A stretch of 35,136 nucleotides of DNA from an uncultured Alistipes sp. (GCA_900544195.1 UQUJ01000027.1:1-35136), one strand, 5' to 3'. Counted from the first letter of the stretch, positions 1 to 7,611 are shown. The notes: generated from the letters alone by a model not told the origin. Made by a program: numbers and translations.

Positions 1-108
1 GAAATCATGCGCTTTGTCCGGCCGGCAAGGCTTTCAGCGGACAAACTATTGAATATACTCGGCAAACAACCCGGAAGTGCCGGACCCGCGCTACGAGACT
101 GGCGGTAA
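1..108 (+). CDS. C-terminal end of an unidentified protein (partial)
   Basis: Frame 1 is open from the first base of the window to a TAA at 106-108, giving a 35-residue basic tail that ends in Arg-Asp-Trp-Arg. Base composition and codon use resemble the neighbouring genes, and the frame would converge on the minus-strand protease gene that ends at 152. I do not recognise the family. It could be a chance open frame, since only about 100 bases are visible. Confidence 0.3.
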   Translation, partial: EIMRFVRPARLSADKLLNILGKQPGSAGPALRDWR

Positions 109-151
109 ACCATTGACAAACAACAATCGTCAATCGTCTCGTCGTCGCTCT

Positions 152-841
152 TTAGCGCCTGTCGTTCAGGAACGAGAGGTAGTAGAGCAGTGTGGCGAGG
201 GAACCCACTGCGGCGATGACGTAGGTGTAGGCTGCCCATTTGAGGGCGTCGATGGCCATCGGTCTGGTCTCGTAGTTCGTGATGCCCGCGCTCTCCAGCC
301 AGTTGACGGCCCTGTGGCTTGCGTTGATCTCGACCGGAAGGGTGACAAAGCTGAAGAGTGTTGTCAAGGCGAAGAGGATGACTCCGAAGATCAGCACAGG
401 ATAGCTGTGGAACATGGAGACCAGAATCACTCCCGCAAGCAAGACCCACTGCACGATCCTGCTGGAGAAGCTGACGACCGGAACAAGAGCTGTGCGCATC
501 CTTAACGGAAGGTAACCTTTGGCATGCTGGACCACATGTCCGCACTCATGCGCCGCCACTGCCGCCGCGGCCACGCTGCTTTGATTGTAAACCTCCTCGC
601 TGAGGTTCACAGTCTTTGTCTGCGGATTGTAGTGGTCGGTCAGGCGGCCTGGGATGCAAGTGACTTTGACATCGGTGATCCCGTGGTCATAAAGCATCTT
701 GCGGGCGACCTCCGCTCCGGTCATGCCGTTGGTGGTCGGAACCCGTGAATATTTCGTGAACCTGCTTTGAAGCATGCTTTGGATGATTTGGCTCAGAATC
801 ATCACTGCAATCATTATTATCCAGATTGATCCGGTGCTCAT
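152..841 (-). CDS. YugP-family membrane zinc metallopeptidase
   Basis: 229 residues, the usual length of the YugP / Zn_peptidase_2 family, which are predicted membrane-embedded zinc proteases of unknown physiological substrate. What can be seen: an N-terminal hydrophobic helix (residues about 5-25), a conserved HExxH zinc site at His98-Glu99-Cys-Gly-His102, then two or three hydrophobic segments (about 128-165 and 205-225). The start ATG follows directly on the hydrophobic first helix. The gene is divergent from alr. A TAnnTTTG box on the minus strand at 960-967 would give a leader of roughly 110 nt, which contains the 10-bp palindrome CCACCGGTGG at 922-931. That promoter carries the repeated 70-bp element described separately. 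Family assignment is firm; the biological role is unknown. Confidence 0.85.
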   Translation of the reverse strand: MSTGSIWIIMIAVMILSQIIQSMLQSRFTKYSRVPTTNGMTGAEVARKMLYDHGITDVKVTCIPGRLTDHYNPQTKTVNLSEEVYNQSSVAAAAVAAHECGHVVQHAKGYLPLRMRTALVPVVSFSSRIVQWVLLAGVILVSMFHSYPVLIFGVILFALTTLFSFVTLPVEINASHRAVNWLESAGITNYETRPMAIDALKWAAYTYVIAAVGSLATLLYYLSFLNDRR

Positions 842-959
842 AATGTTTTCTTACTTTATTTGTTAATCTTTCGCAAGCCGGCAATTACGTGCGGTAAAAT
901 CTTTGTCCATGCGGTGATTGCCCACCGGTGGTGTTTTCATCAATTAATAGACCAGAATC

Positions 960-1031
960 CAAACTTACATAAAAATCTGCGATTCTTACGCCCGTTCCAT
1001 AAGAAAGAAACAGTTTTTAGAGGAAATATAA
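960..1031 (-). promoter_or_regulatory. Promoter-linked repeat element, copy 1 (upstream of the yugP-like gene)
   Basis: On the minus strand this 72-nt block ends exactly in TAAGTTTG (960-967), a match to the Bacteroidales -7 box. It is about 94% identical to the block at 23286-23355, with two one-base differences in A/T run length and three substitutions. The similarity stops at the -7 box on one side and at TATATTTCC on the other, so the shared part is upstream of the presumed transcription start. Confidence 0.6.
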
Positions 1032-1063
1032 ATATTTTGGCAGTGATTTTGGCAGAAAAACAG

Positions 1064-1071
1064 TAATTTTG
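1064..1071 (+). promoter_or_regulatory. -7 box of the alr promoter
   Basis: TAATTTTG fits TAnnTTTG and lies 20 nt before the alr start codon, which predicts a very short leader. A TTTG at 1036-1039 is the nearest candidate -33 box, with a slightly long 24-nt spacer. Confidence 0.45.
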
Positions 1072-1091
1072 TCAGAATTTGAGTTCATGAC

Positions 1092-2219
1092 ATGTCAAAC
1101 GGCGTAACAGATTTTTCAAGGCTGGAACTGAATCTCCAAAACTGTCTCGGCAACTACCGGTACTTCCGCTCTAAACTTCAGCGGACGACCAAACTGCTGG
1201 TTTTGGTCAAGGCCAACGCCTACGGCCACGGGGCTGTGGAGTTCGCTCTGATGATGCAGAATGCCGGGGCTGACTATCTGGCAGTCGCTCTTCCGATTGA
1301 AGGGATTGAGCTCCGGCAGTCTGGTATCAGCCTTCCGATCTTGGTGCTGACCGCCGGCACGGACTATTTTGACGAGATCATCGACAATCACCTTGAGCCG
1401 GGAATTCCAAACCTCTACACTCTCAAGGCCTTGGTATCCACGTTGCAAAGCCGTGGCATAGAGGATTTCCCGATCCACATCAAGCTTGACACCGGCATGC
1501 ACCGCCTTGGCTTCATGACAAGCGAGCTTGATGATCTGAATGAATATCTCAAGACTTGTCCCGAGGTGAGGGTGAAGTCGGTATATTCACATCTGGCGGT
1601 CGCCGAGGATCCTTCGATGGATCAGTTCACGTTGGGGCAGATCACCATGTTCGAGAACAACGCGGCGAGGCTTGATGATGCTCTTGGGTACCATCCGATG
1701 TGGCATATTCTCAATTCCGCCGGCATCGAGCGTTTCGCGCGCTACCAGCATGACATGGTGCGGCTGGGTGTAGGAATATACGGGATCAGCTCCTTGCCGG
1801 AAGTCCGGCTGAAGCCGGTCGCGTCACTTAAGGTGAAAGTTTTGCAGGTCAAAGAGTTGAAGTCTGGAGACGGTGCCATCGGCTATGGACAGCATGGCTT
1901 GATTGCTCCGGAGGGAACCCGGATCGCCACCATCCCTGTCGGGTACGCTGACGGAATCGACAGGAGGCTCGGTTGTGGACACGCCAGCTTTTCGCTTAAC
2001 GGTCATCGTGTGCCTACCATCGGGAACATCTGCATGGACATGTGTATGCTTGACGTGACCGGGGTCCCGGCGCAGGTGGGGGACACTGTGACGATTTTCG
2101 GGGAGGATCCTACTGTCAGTGAACTCGCGGGAATTCTGGACACGATTCCGTATGAGATCATGACCTCGGTTCCGCGCCGCATCGAGCGCGTCATTGTCCG
2201 AAGGCAACTTCCTCAATAA
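1092..2219 (+). CDS. alr: Alanine racemase
   Basis: 375 residues, full length. Pyridoxal-phosphate enzyme that interconverts L- and D-alanine in the cytoplasm to supply D-Ala for peptidoglycan. The PLP lysine is Lys40 in the VKANAYGHG motif near the N-terminus. The second catalytic motif (GYGQHG, followed by IPVGYADG) starts the C-terminal beta domain, and the ICMDMCMLDV stretch is typical of the family. Many Bacteroides carry Alr fused to a MurF domain; here it stands alone. The ATG at 1092 is in frame; the ATG five bases earlier (1087) is out of frame. The gene is divergent from the yugP-like gene and convergent with the DJ-1 gene, with a REP-like cluster between them. Confidence 0.95.
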   Translation: MSNGVTDFSRLELNLQNCLGNYRYFRSKLQRTTKLLVLVKANAYGHGAVEFALMMQNAGADYLAVALPIEGIELRQSGISLPILVLTAGTDYFDEIIDNHLEPGIPNLYTLKALVSTLQSRGIEDFPIHIKLDTGMHRLGFMTSELDDLNEYLKTCPEVRVKSVYSHLAVAEDPSMDQFTLGQITMFENNAARLDDALGYHPMWHILNSAGIERFARYQHDMVRLGVGIYGISSLPEVRLKPVASLKVKVLQVKELKSGDGAIGYGQHGLIAPEGTRIATIPVGYADGIDRRLGCGHASFSLNGHRVPTIGNICMDMCMLDVTGVPAQVGDTVTIFGEDPTVSELAGILDTIPYEIMTSVPRRIERVIVRRQLPQ

Positions 2220-2220
2220 G

Positions 2221-2300
2221 GTCACTTCGACAAGCTCAGTGAACGTCGTGGCTCGGCCGCTGGGCCTGTCACTTCCGGCCCGCTGATCCTGTCGAAGCGA
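2221..2300. repeat. REP-like cluster A
   Basis: CTTCGACAAGCTCAG at 2225-2239 is followed by a degenerate copy at about 2260-2274 and by the inverted relative CTGATCCTGTCGAAG at 2283-2297. Opposed copies give a BIME-like arrangement. It fills the space between the convergent alr and DJ-1 stop codons and could act as a bidirectional terminator. Confidence 0.6.
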
Positions 2301-2882
2301 CTATTCGGAAATCATCATGCTGGCCCTGATCTCTTGGGCCAGAGCAGAACCCTTCAGATGCTCGACGATCGCGAGAGCGAAATCCACGGCACACCCGGGG
2401 CCGCGTCCGGTGATCAGATTCCCGTCAGCCACGCATGGAGTCTTGACATATTCCCCACCCTTCGCGATCGGAGCCGCCTCGAACCCGTCGTAGCAGGTGA
2501 ACCTCTTCCCCTTCAGCGACGGAATCTGCGAGACTACCAGTCCAGGAGCCGCACAGATCGCGGCCAGAGTGCCACCCTCGGCGTAATGCCTCTTCATCAG
2601 TTCCATGAGCTTCACGTCCTCGGCAAGGTTTTTCGTTCCCGGCATCCCTCCTGGGAACACAAGCACATCTTTCTCGCTTGTCCCGTCGAACTCTGCTCTT
2701 TCTTCGAACAGGTCGCGTGTCCAGTCCACAATCACCGTTAATCCATGCGCGCCTGTCACAATCTCATTGTCTGTGATTGAGACAATTCTTACGTCGATTC
2801 CGCCCCTGCGAAGAACATCCAGAGTGGCAAGAGCCTCGATCTCCTCGAAACCTTCGGCTAAAAAAATGTAGTTTCCTTTCAT
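2301..2882 (-). CDS. DJ-1/PfpI family protein (YajL/ThiJ type)
   Basis: 193 residues, the normal length for the DJ-1/YajL subgroup. These cytoplasmic proteins have been described as chaperones or protein/nucleotide deglycases and oxidative-stress protectants; the exact activity is debated. Visible features: the flavodoxin-like start with the conserved glutamate in GFEEIE (residues 11-16), PGGMPGT at about 77-83, and the nucleophile-elbow cysteine Cys110 in AAICAAPG, preceded by the typical GG. The C-terminal GRGPGCAVDFALAIVE motif is standard. The gene is transcribed towards alr and ends in the REP cluster. Function beyond family membership is inference. Confidence 0.88.
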   Translation of the reverse strand: MKGNYIFLAEGFEEIEALATLDVLRRGGIDVRIVSITDNEIVTGAHGLTVIVDWTRDLFEERAEFDGTSEKDVLVFPGGMPGTKNLAEDVKLMELMKRHYAEGGTLAAICAAPGLVVSQIPSLKGKRFTCYDGFEAAPIAKGGEYVKTPCVADGNLITGRGPGCAVDFALAIVEHLKGSALAQEIRASMMISE

Positions 2883-3037
2883 ATTACGGCGTGTTTTTAT
2901 AATGTGTTTATAATGAACTTGTTATGAAATCGTCCCCTCACGTAATGACCAGAACGTTTTAGCAATTAACTAATATGTAGCCAGTTACGTGAATTCTCCC
3001 GGCCTCCCAGTGATAATCACGATGTTATTACATTAAA

Positions 3038-3062
3038 GGGTGACTAAAATTTTTAGTCACCC
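3038..3062 (-). terminator. Hairpin terminator after tRNA-Gln
   Basis: A perfect 12-bp inverted repeat (GGGTGACTAAAA and its complement around one central base) starts about 10 nt downstream of the tRNA 3' end. On the minus strand it is followed by TTTAAT. The A/T inner part would form the loop or closing stem. Confidence 0.65.
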
Positions 3063-3072
3063 TCTGTCCCGG

Positions 3073-3143
3073 TTGAGATATCAGGACTCGAACCTGAACT
3101 GGCAGAACCAAAATCTGTAGTGCTACCATTACACCATACCTCA
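3073..3143 (-). tRNA. tRNA-Gln (TTG anticodon)
   Basis: Read on the minus strand, the acceptor arms TGAGGTA and TATCTCA pair over 7 bp with one G-T. The D-arm contains TAATGGTAGCA, the anticodon loop TTTTGGT gives anticodon TTG, and the T-arm has the standard GGTTCGAGTCC. There is no encoded CCA. A hairpin terminator lies immediately downstream. Confidence 0.93.
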
Positions 3144-3237
3144 ATTCCATTCGCAAAGTTATTCAATTTCCCGCAATTCTGCAACCTTGCCGCGCCGGAA
3201 TGGCGACAAAAAGCATCGCTTTTTCGTGGGGATATTC

Positions 3238-3585
3238 CTATTTCTTCAGAAGTTCGTCGATGTGTTCGGCGTAGTCCAGTGAGGAATCAAGGTAGAAAAC
3301 AATCTCCGGCACGATGCGGAGCTGCTTCGCGACCTGGTGGCCGAGCTCTCCACGCAAAGCCTTGACATTGTCGTTCAGAAGTTTCATCACTTCCTCCGCC
3401 TTTGCGGAAGGGAATATGCTCACATAGGTTTTTGCAAGCGAGAGGTCGGGGCTGACCATGACCTCACTTACCGTCACCATCGCACCCCCGAACACGGCCA
3501 TACCCTTGCCTCGGATGATCTCCGCCAGATCCTTCTGGATCTCACGGGAGACTTTGAGCTGTCTTGTGCTTGCCGGTTTCTCCAT
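3238..3585 (-). CDS. rbfA: 30S ribosome-binding factor A
   Basis: 115 residues, typical for RbfA, a small KH-fold protein that binds the 30S subunit during maturation of the 5' end of 16S rRNA. The N-terminal TRQLKVSREIQKDLAEII, the central VTVSEVMVSPDLSLAKTYVSIF with the family's SPDL motif, and the C-terminal IVPEIVFYLDSSLDYAEHIDELL all match the family pattern. It begins only 2 nt after the tyrS stop codon, so it is probably co-transcribed and translationally coupled with tyrS. Confidence 0.92.
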   Translation of the reverse strand: MEKPASTRQLKVSREIQKDLAEIIRGKGMAVFGGAMVTVSEVMVSPDLSLAKTYVSIFPSAKAEEVMKLLNDNVKALRGELGHQVAKQLRIVPEIVFYLDSSLDYAEHIDELLKK

Positions 3586-3587
3586 GA

Positions 3588-4880
3588 TTACAAAACGTTG
3601 ATGATGAAGTAGTTCTTCTTGCCTTTCTGGGCGAGGATGTACTTTCCGTCCACAATGTCTTTCCCGGAGACCTCGTACCCGATGTCGGAGATCTTGTCCT
3701 TGTTGATGCTCACGCCGTTGCCCTGGACCATCTTCCTGGCCTCTCCCTTGGATGAGAAGACCTGGGTCTTCACGGCGAGGAGGTCAATGATGTCGCAAGG
3801 AAGGTCTGATTTCTGAATATCAAAGGTCGGCACGCCGCTGAACACGGCGAGGAACGTCTTCTCGTCCAGTTTCCTCAGCTCGTCGGATGTCGAGTTGCCG
3901 AACAGCATCTTGGACGCGGAGACCGCGTTGGCATATTCATCAGCCCCGTGGATCATTGTGGTAAGCTCCTTGGCGAGAAGCTGCTGGAGCGTCCTGCGGC
4001 CAGGATCCTGACGGTGCTCCTCGATGGCGGTGTCAATCGTCTCCTTGTCAAGAAGGGTGAATATTCTGATGTATCTTTCCGCGTCCTCGTCGCTGACGTT
4101 CAGCCAGAACTGGTAGAACTCGTAAGGTGATGTCTTCTCCGGGTCGAGCCAGATGTTGCCTTTCTCCGTCTTTCCGAACTTTGTTCCGTCGGCCTTGCGG
4201 ATGAGTGGGCAGGTGAGGGCGAACGCGTCGGTCTTGCCGAGCATCCTGCGGATGAGCTCAGTGCCGGTGGTGATGTTGCCCCACTGGTCGCTTCCGCCGA
4301 GCTGGAGACGGCAGCCCTTGTTCTCGTAGAGCCAGAGATAGTCGTAGCCCTGGAGCAGCTGGTAGCTGAACTCGGTGAAGGACATTCCCTCGCGGGACTC
4401 GCTGGAAAGACGCTTCTTCACGGAGTCCTTGGCCATCATGTAGTTGACAGTGATATGCTTGCCCACGTCCCGGATGAAGTTCAGGAAAGAGTAGTTCTTC
4501 ATCCAGTCGTAGTTGTTCACTAGCTCTGCCTTGTTAGGCGCGTCGGAGTCGAAGTCAAGGATCCTTGACAACTGCTTCTTGATGCCGGCGATGTTGTGCT
4601 GGAGGGTCTCCTCGTCCAGAAGGTTCCTTTCCTGGGATTTCATCGACGGGTCGCCGATCATTCCGGTCGCTCCTCCGATCAGGGCGATAGGCTTGTGCCC
4701 GCACTGCTGGAAGTGCTTCAGGATCATAATGCTGACAAGGTGGCCGATGTGCAGGGAATCAGCCGTAGGGTCGATGCCGACGTAGGCGGCCTGAGGCCCT
4801 TCCATAAGTTTTTCCTCAGTTCCCGGCATGATGTCCTGGATCATGCCTCTCCATTTGAGTTCCTCTACGAAATTCTTCAT
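3588..4880 (-). CDS. tyrS: Tyrosyl-tRNA synthetase
   Basis: 430 residues from the chosen ATG at 4880 (MKNFVEELKWRG). An in-frame ATG 24 nt upstream (4904) would add eight residues without homology to the family start as I know it. This class I synthetase charges tRNA-Tyr. The HIGH signature is in PTADSLHIGHL, the second ATP motif is KFGKT (the usual bacterial TyrRS variant of KMSKS), and tyrosine-binding residues are in YQLLQGYDYLWLY and GGSDQWGN. The last 65 or so residues form an S4-like RNA-binding domain. The gene is divergent from tpiA and leads a two-gene operon with rbfA. Confidence 0.95.
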   Translation of the reverse strand: MKNFVEELKWRGMIQDIMPGTEEKLMEGPQAAYVGIDPTADSLHIGHLVSIMILKHFQQCGHKPIALIGGATGMIGDPSMKSQERNLLDEETLQHNIAGIKKQLSRILDFDSDAPNKAELVNNYDWMKNYSFLNFIRDVGKHITVNYMMAKDSVKKRLSSESREGMSFTEFSYQLLQGYDYLWLYENKGCRLQLGGSDQWGNITTGTELIRRMLGKTDAFALTCPLIRKADGTKFGKTEKGNIWLDPEKTSPYEFYQFWLNVSDEDAERYIRIFTLLDKETIDTAIEEHRQDPGRRTLQQLLAKELTTMIHGADEYANAVSASKMLFGNSTSDELRKLDEKTFLAVFSGVPTFDIQKSDLPCDIIDLLAVKTQVFSSKGEARKMVQGNGVSINKDKISDIGYEVSGKDIVDGKYILAQKGKKNYFIINVL

Positions 4881-4919
4881 TGTATGTTGCGTTTTTATAT
4901 TCATTTTGCGGCGTTATTT

Positions 4920-4933
4920 TGAGACTTGTCTCA
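4920..4933. promoter_or_regulatory. Small perfect inverted repeat in the tyrS leader
   Basis: TGAGACTTGTCTCA is a 6-bp perfect inverted repeat with a 2-nt centre. It lies between the tyrS start and its -7 box, so it would be transcribed in the leader. It could be an operator half-site pair or a short stem; no direct evidence for either. Confidence 0.25.
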
Positions 4934-4952
4934 TTTTCGCGCCTGTTTTGTG

Positions 4953-4960
4953 CAAAGTTA
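4953..4960 (-). promoter_or_regulatory. -7 box of the tyrS-rbfA promoter
   Basis: TAACTTTG on the minus strand matches TAnnTTTG. A recognisable -33 TTTG at the usual spacing is missing. It lies 13 nt from the opposing tpiA box, so the two promoters must interleave. Confidence 0.45.
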
Positions 4961-4973
4961 GGCAAAAATAACG

Positions 4974-4981
4974 TAAATTTG
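4974..4981 (+). promoter_or_regulatory. -7 box of the tpiA promoter
   Basis: TAAATTTG matches TAnnTTTG and has a TTTG at 4947-4950 as a candidate -33 box (23-nt spacer). It lies 40 nt before the tpiA ATG. Confidence 0.55.
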
Positions 4982-5021
4982 CAGGCTGGAAACGAAATTA
5001 ACAGTTTAAATATAAACGAAT

Positions 5022-5777
5022 ATGAGAAAGAAAATCGTTGCCGGAAACTGGAAGATGAACACAACTCTCCAGGAAGGCGTTGAACTTGCGAAGGCTGTGG
5101 CCGCCAAGTCTGTTGAGACTCCAGAGAATGTTGGACTTATCGTAGCTCCTCCTTTCACTCATCTCGCATCAGTGGCAGAGGCTCTCAAGGGCTCAAAGGT
5201 TGAGCTTTCAGCCCAGAATTGCGCTGATCACGAGAAAGGCGCCTACACAGGTGAGGTCGCAGTGAATATGCTTACATCCGTCGGCTGCCAGTGGACCATC
5301 CTCGGACACTCAGAGAGAAGGCAGTACTACGGCGAGACTGACGAGAAACTCGTCGAGAAGACAAAGCTCGCCCTTGCCGCCGGTCTTGGTGTGATCCTTT
5401 GCGTTGGTGAGAACCTTGAGCAGAGAGAGGCCGGGAAGCACTTCGATGTCGTTACCGAGCAGATCAAGAACGTCCTCTACAACTTCACAGCTGAGGATAT
5501 GGCCAAGATCATCGTGGCTTACGAGCCGGTTTGGGCCATCGGTACCGGAAAGACCGCTTCCGCCGGGCAGGCTGAGGAAATCCACGCCTGCATCCGCAAG
5601 GTGCTTGCCGAGAAGTTCGGTGAGACCGTGGCCGAGGACACCACAATCCTCTACGGTGGAAGCTGCAAGCCTTCAAACGCCAAGGAGCTCTTCGCCCAGA
5701 AGGACATTGATGGTGGCCTCATCGGTGGAGCCGCGCTGAAAGCAGACGATTTTATCGCTATAGCACAGAGCTATTAA
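5022..5777 (+). CDS. tpiA: Triosephosphate isomerase
   Basis: 251 residues, full length. Interconverts dihydroxyacetone phosphate and glyceraldehyde 3-phosphate in glycolysis. The substrate-binding AGNWKMN (residues 7-13), the catalytic His in the GHSERR motif, the catalytic Glu in AYEPVWAIGTGK (loop 6 follows) and the phosphate-binding YGGS and GLIGGAAL loops are all present. Codon choice is strongly biased, as expected of a highly expressed gene, and the GAATAT word common elsewhere appears only once inside it. It is monocistronic by position, with its own promoter and a long hairpin terminator 11 nt after the stop. Confidence 0.97.
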   Translation: MRKKIVAGNWKMNTTLQEGVELAKAVAAKSVETPENVGLIVAPPFTHLASVAEALKGSKVELSAQNCADHEKGAYTGEVAVNMLTSVGCQWTILGHSERRQYYGETDEKLVEKTKLALAAGLGVILCVGENLEQREAGKHFDVVTEQIKNVLYNFTAEDMAKIIVAYEPVWAIGTGKTASAGQAEEIHACIRKVLAEKFGETVAEDTTILYGGSCKPSNAKELFAQKDIDGGLIGGAALKADDFIAIAQSY

Positions 5778-5787
5778 CGGATTGTTT

Positions 5788-5834
5788 ACCAAAAAGGGGA
5801 GGCAAAGTTTCAAACTTTGCCTCCCCTTTTTGGT
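5788..5834. terminator. Bidirectional terminator between tpiA and the histone H1-like gene
   Basis: A perfect 23-bp inverted repeat surrounds a single central base. It carries five A's on one flank and five T's on the other, so it can end transcripts from both convergent genes. It starts 11 nt after the tpiA stop and ends 13 nt before the stop of the opposing gene. Confidence 0.85.
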
Positions 5835-5846
5835 ATCGTATGTCTC

Positions 5847-6023
5847 TTACTTCTTGGACTCCTCAACAGAAACCTTTCTGAATTCCTTGAGATCCTTCAT
5901 GAGTTCGAGAGCGGCCTTGCGGGCGCGTGCGCCGGCGGCCTTATTACCCTTTTCTACCTGAGCGTCAGCGTTCTCTACGAACACGTTGAGCTCTGCCTTG
6001 ATTTTAGCGACAAGATTCTCCAT
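5847..6023 (-). CDS. Histone H1-like DNA-binding protein (58 aa)
   Basis: A 58-residue frame from the ATG at 6023 to a TAA at 5847-5849. It begins MENLVAKIKAELNVF and contains QVEKGNKAAGARARKAA and FRKVSV. This matches the short histone H1 / Hc1-like proteins that are nearly universal in Bacteroidota, lysine- and alanine-rich helical proteins thought to bind DNA in the nucleoid. The C-terminus ends in Lys-Lys. It shares the bidirectional terminator with tpiA. The AT-rich 130 bp upstream, up to the pth stop, has no perfect TAnnTTTG box that I can see. Identity is from motif recall; the DNA-binding role is inferred from the family. Confidence 0.85.
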   Translation of the reverse strand: MENLVAKIKAELNVFVENADAQVEKGNKAAGARARKAALELMKDLKEFRKVSVEESKK

Positions 6024-6152
6024 TTTTGTTCTTAATTTAGTGAATAGTTGGATTATTAATTTGTATTATAACAATGTTATCTACTCGCTTAATGCCTGCA
6101 ATTTATGGAAAAAAATGAAATTAACAAACTTTTTTCCGCAAAAAGGCTGATT

Positions 6153-6770
6153 TTATGACGGTTCCCCCGCTTTTTCTCCTTTCTGAGGCTTAGTTTCGCC
6201 TTTAGCAGGCTTCACATTGAGCAGATTCATCGCCCTGTCAGGGCCGATGGTGGAGAAGTTCTTGATGCCCTCGATGACTCTTTCGCAGATTCCCGGAACA
6301 GCCGCCTTCTCCTCGGCACCCAGTTCCCCGATCACGAAGTCAACCTGTCCGCCTCGCGAGAAATTGTTCCCGATTCCGATTCTGATCCGCGCCCATTGGG
6401 TCGTTTCAAGCCGTGCCTGAATGTCTTTCAGTCCGTTGTGTCCTCCGTCACTTCCGTTTTTGCGCATTCTGACCGTTCCGAACGGAAGGTTGAGGTCGTC
6501 ACAGATCACAATGAGGTTCTCAAGGGGCAGTCTCAGCCTGTCCACCCAGTATCGTACGGCATTGCCGCTGAGATTCATGTAGGTGGAAGGTTTGAGGAGG
6601 TAGAACTTACGTCCTTTGAATGAAATCTCGGCCACGTCACCGTAACGTTCCGTCCTGAAAACAGTGTTGGATGCCTGTGCCCAGGCATCCAACACCATAA
6701 ACCCCATGTTATGTCTGGTAGAAGCGTACTCCGCGCCGATGTTTCCCAATCCTGCGACAAGGTAGTTCAT
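6153..6770 (-). CDS. pth: Peptidyl-tRNA hydrolase
   Basis: 205 residues from the ATG at 6770 (MNYLVAGLGNIG), the normal family length. Pth cleaves peptidyl-tRNA released from stalled ribosomes. Visible are GLGNIGAEYASTRHNMGFMVLD with the catalytic His and the adjacent Asn, KPSTYMNLSGNAV, the CDDLNLPFGTVRMRKNGSDGGHNGL block and RIGIGNNFSRG. The frame stays open upstream for 26 more residues, but these overlap the end of rplY and are not family sequence. The gene follows rplY by 31 nt in the same direction, a common pairing in bacteria, and the two are probably co-transcribed. Confidence 0.95.
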   Translation of the reverse strand: MNYLVAGLGNIGAEYASTRHNMGFMVLDAWAQASNTVFRTERYGDVAEISFKGRKFYLLKPSTYMNLSGNAVRYWVDRLRLPLENLIVICDDLNLPFGTVRMRKNGSDGGHNGLKDIQARLETTQWARIRIGIGNNFSRGGQVDFVIGELGAEEKAAVPGICERVIEGIKNFSTIGPDRAMNLLNVKPAKGETKPQKGEKAGEPS

Positions 6771-6801
6771 GCCAGTGCCTTTTTCAGAGGTTTGAGCAGG
6801 C

Positions 6802-7446
6802 TTATTCAGCAGCCGGCTCAGCAGTCTCCTCAGTCGATTCAGTCTCATGCTCCTCGGCGCCTTCCATCTTCTCCTCGTGAGCGAGCTGCGCGGCGATCTG
6901 ACGTGTTGACTTCACGGCGCAGATGATTGCGGTCTTAGGAGTAACGACGGTCACGTTCTCAACCTTGATGTCGCCCGCGACGATGCGCTTCTCGATGTCG
7001 AGTTTGGTCACGTCGAGGTTGATGGTGTCAGGAAGGTTATTCATCAGGGCGCTGATGCGAACCTCTCTGCTGACGAGAACGAACTTACCACCTCTCTGTA
7101 CTCCGACAGGGTGACCGCTCACTACAACAGGAACCTTGATGACGATAGGCTTGTCCTCGGAAACAGCGAGGAAATCAGCGTGGAGGCAGTTGTCCTTTAC
7201 CGGATGGTACTGGAGCTCGTGAACGACGGCTGTGTAGGCCTTGCCGTTGTCAAGCTTGATGTCGATGATGAATGACGCCGGAGTGTGGGTGATGCCCATA
7301 AGATCTCTTTCAGTCACAGTGAAGAGAATATTCTCCAAACCTGGTCCGTAGAGGTTGCAAGGAACGAGACCCTGCTTACGGAACGCTTTTACCACGGCCT
7401 TGTTGCCGACTTCACGGACTTTGCCGTTAAGCTCAAAATGCTTCAT
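6802..7446 (-). CDS. rplY: 50S ribosomal protein L25 (Ctc/TL5 long form)
   Basis: 214 residues: an N-terminal L25 domain (about 1-95, starting MKHFELNGKVREVGNKAV) that binds 5S rRNA, a C-terminal TL5/Ctc beta domain (about 96-185), and a strongly acidic Glu-rich tail of about 25 residues, as is usual in Bacteroidota. First gene of an rplY-pth pair. A TAnnTTTG box on the minus strand at 7536-7543 predicts a leader of about 80 nt with two stable hairpins, which suggests leader-based control, although none is proven here. Confidence 0.95.
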   Translation of the reverse strand: MKHFELNGKVREVGNKAVVKAFRKQGLVPCNLYGPGLENILFTVTERDLMGITHTPASFIIDIKLDNGKAYTAVVHELQYHPVKDNCLHADFLAVSEDKPIVIKVPVVVSGHPVGVQRGGKFVLVSREVRISALMNNLPDTINLDVTKLDIEKRIVAGDIKVENVTVVTPKTAIICAVKSTRQIAAQLAHEEKMEGAEEHETESTEETAEPAAE

Positions 7447-7474
7447 TGTTTTGTTGTTTAAAATGTGTTACTCA

Positions 7475-7523
7475 GTTCCGGATCACCCGGAACCCCATTG
7501 CACCAAAAGCGCCGACGCGCTTT
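7475..7523 (-). promoter_or_regulatory. Two-hairpin leader of rplY
   Basis: In the predicted 5' leader, 7506-7523 forms a 7-bp perfect stem (AAAGCGC/GCGCTTT, 4-nt loop) and 7475-7493 forms another 7-bp perfect stem (GTTCCGG/CCGGAAC, 5-nt loop). They are adjacent, compact and located between the promoter box and the start codon. Confidence 0.4.
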
Positions 7524-7535
7524 GTAATTGCGCCG

Positions 7536-7543
7536 CAAAGATA
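7536..7543 (-). promoter_or_regulatory. -7 box of the rplY-pth promoter
   Basis: TATCTTTG on the minus strand matches TAnnTTTG. A TTG-rich stretch at about 7563-7570 is a weak candidate for the -33 region. Confidence 0.5.
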
Positions 7544-7611
7544 GGAATATTTTGTAAATCAGCCAACAACTTACCGCAGAATTTTCAAGCGTAAGGAATG
7601 ACCCGTGAATA

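Noticed and set aside
860..1066. 68-codon open frame between the yugP-like gene and alr
   Set aside because: It covers a promoter region and the repeated non-coding element, and has no protein-like features.
6107..6137. Terminator downstream of pth from GGAAAAAA/TTTTTTCC
   Set aside because: The stem is almost only A-T with a long loop. It is too weak to call, although the transcript must end somewhere in this AT-rich stretch.
6771..6848. 26-residue N-terminal extension of Pth
   Set aside because: It overlaps the end of rplY in another frame, and the family start MNYLVAGLGN fits the ATG at 6770.
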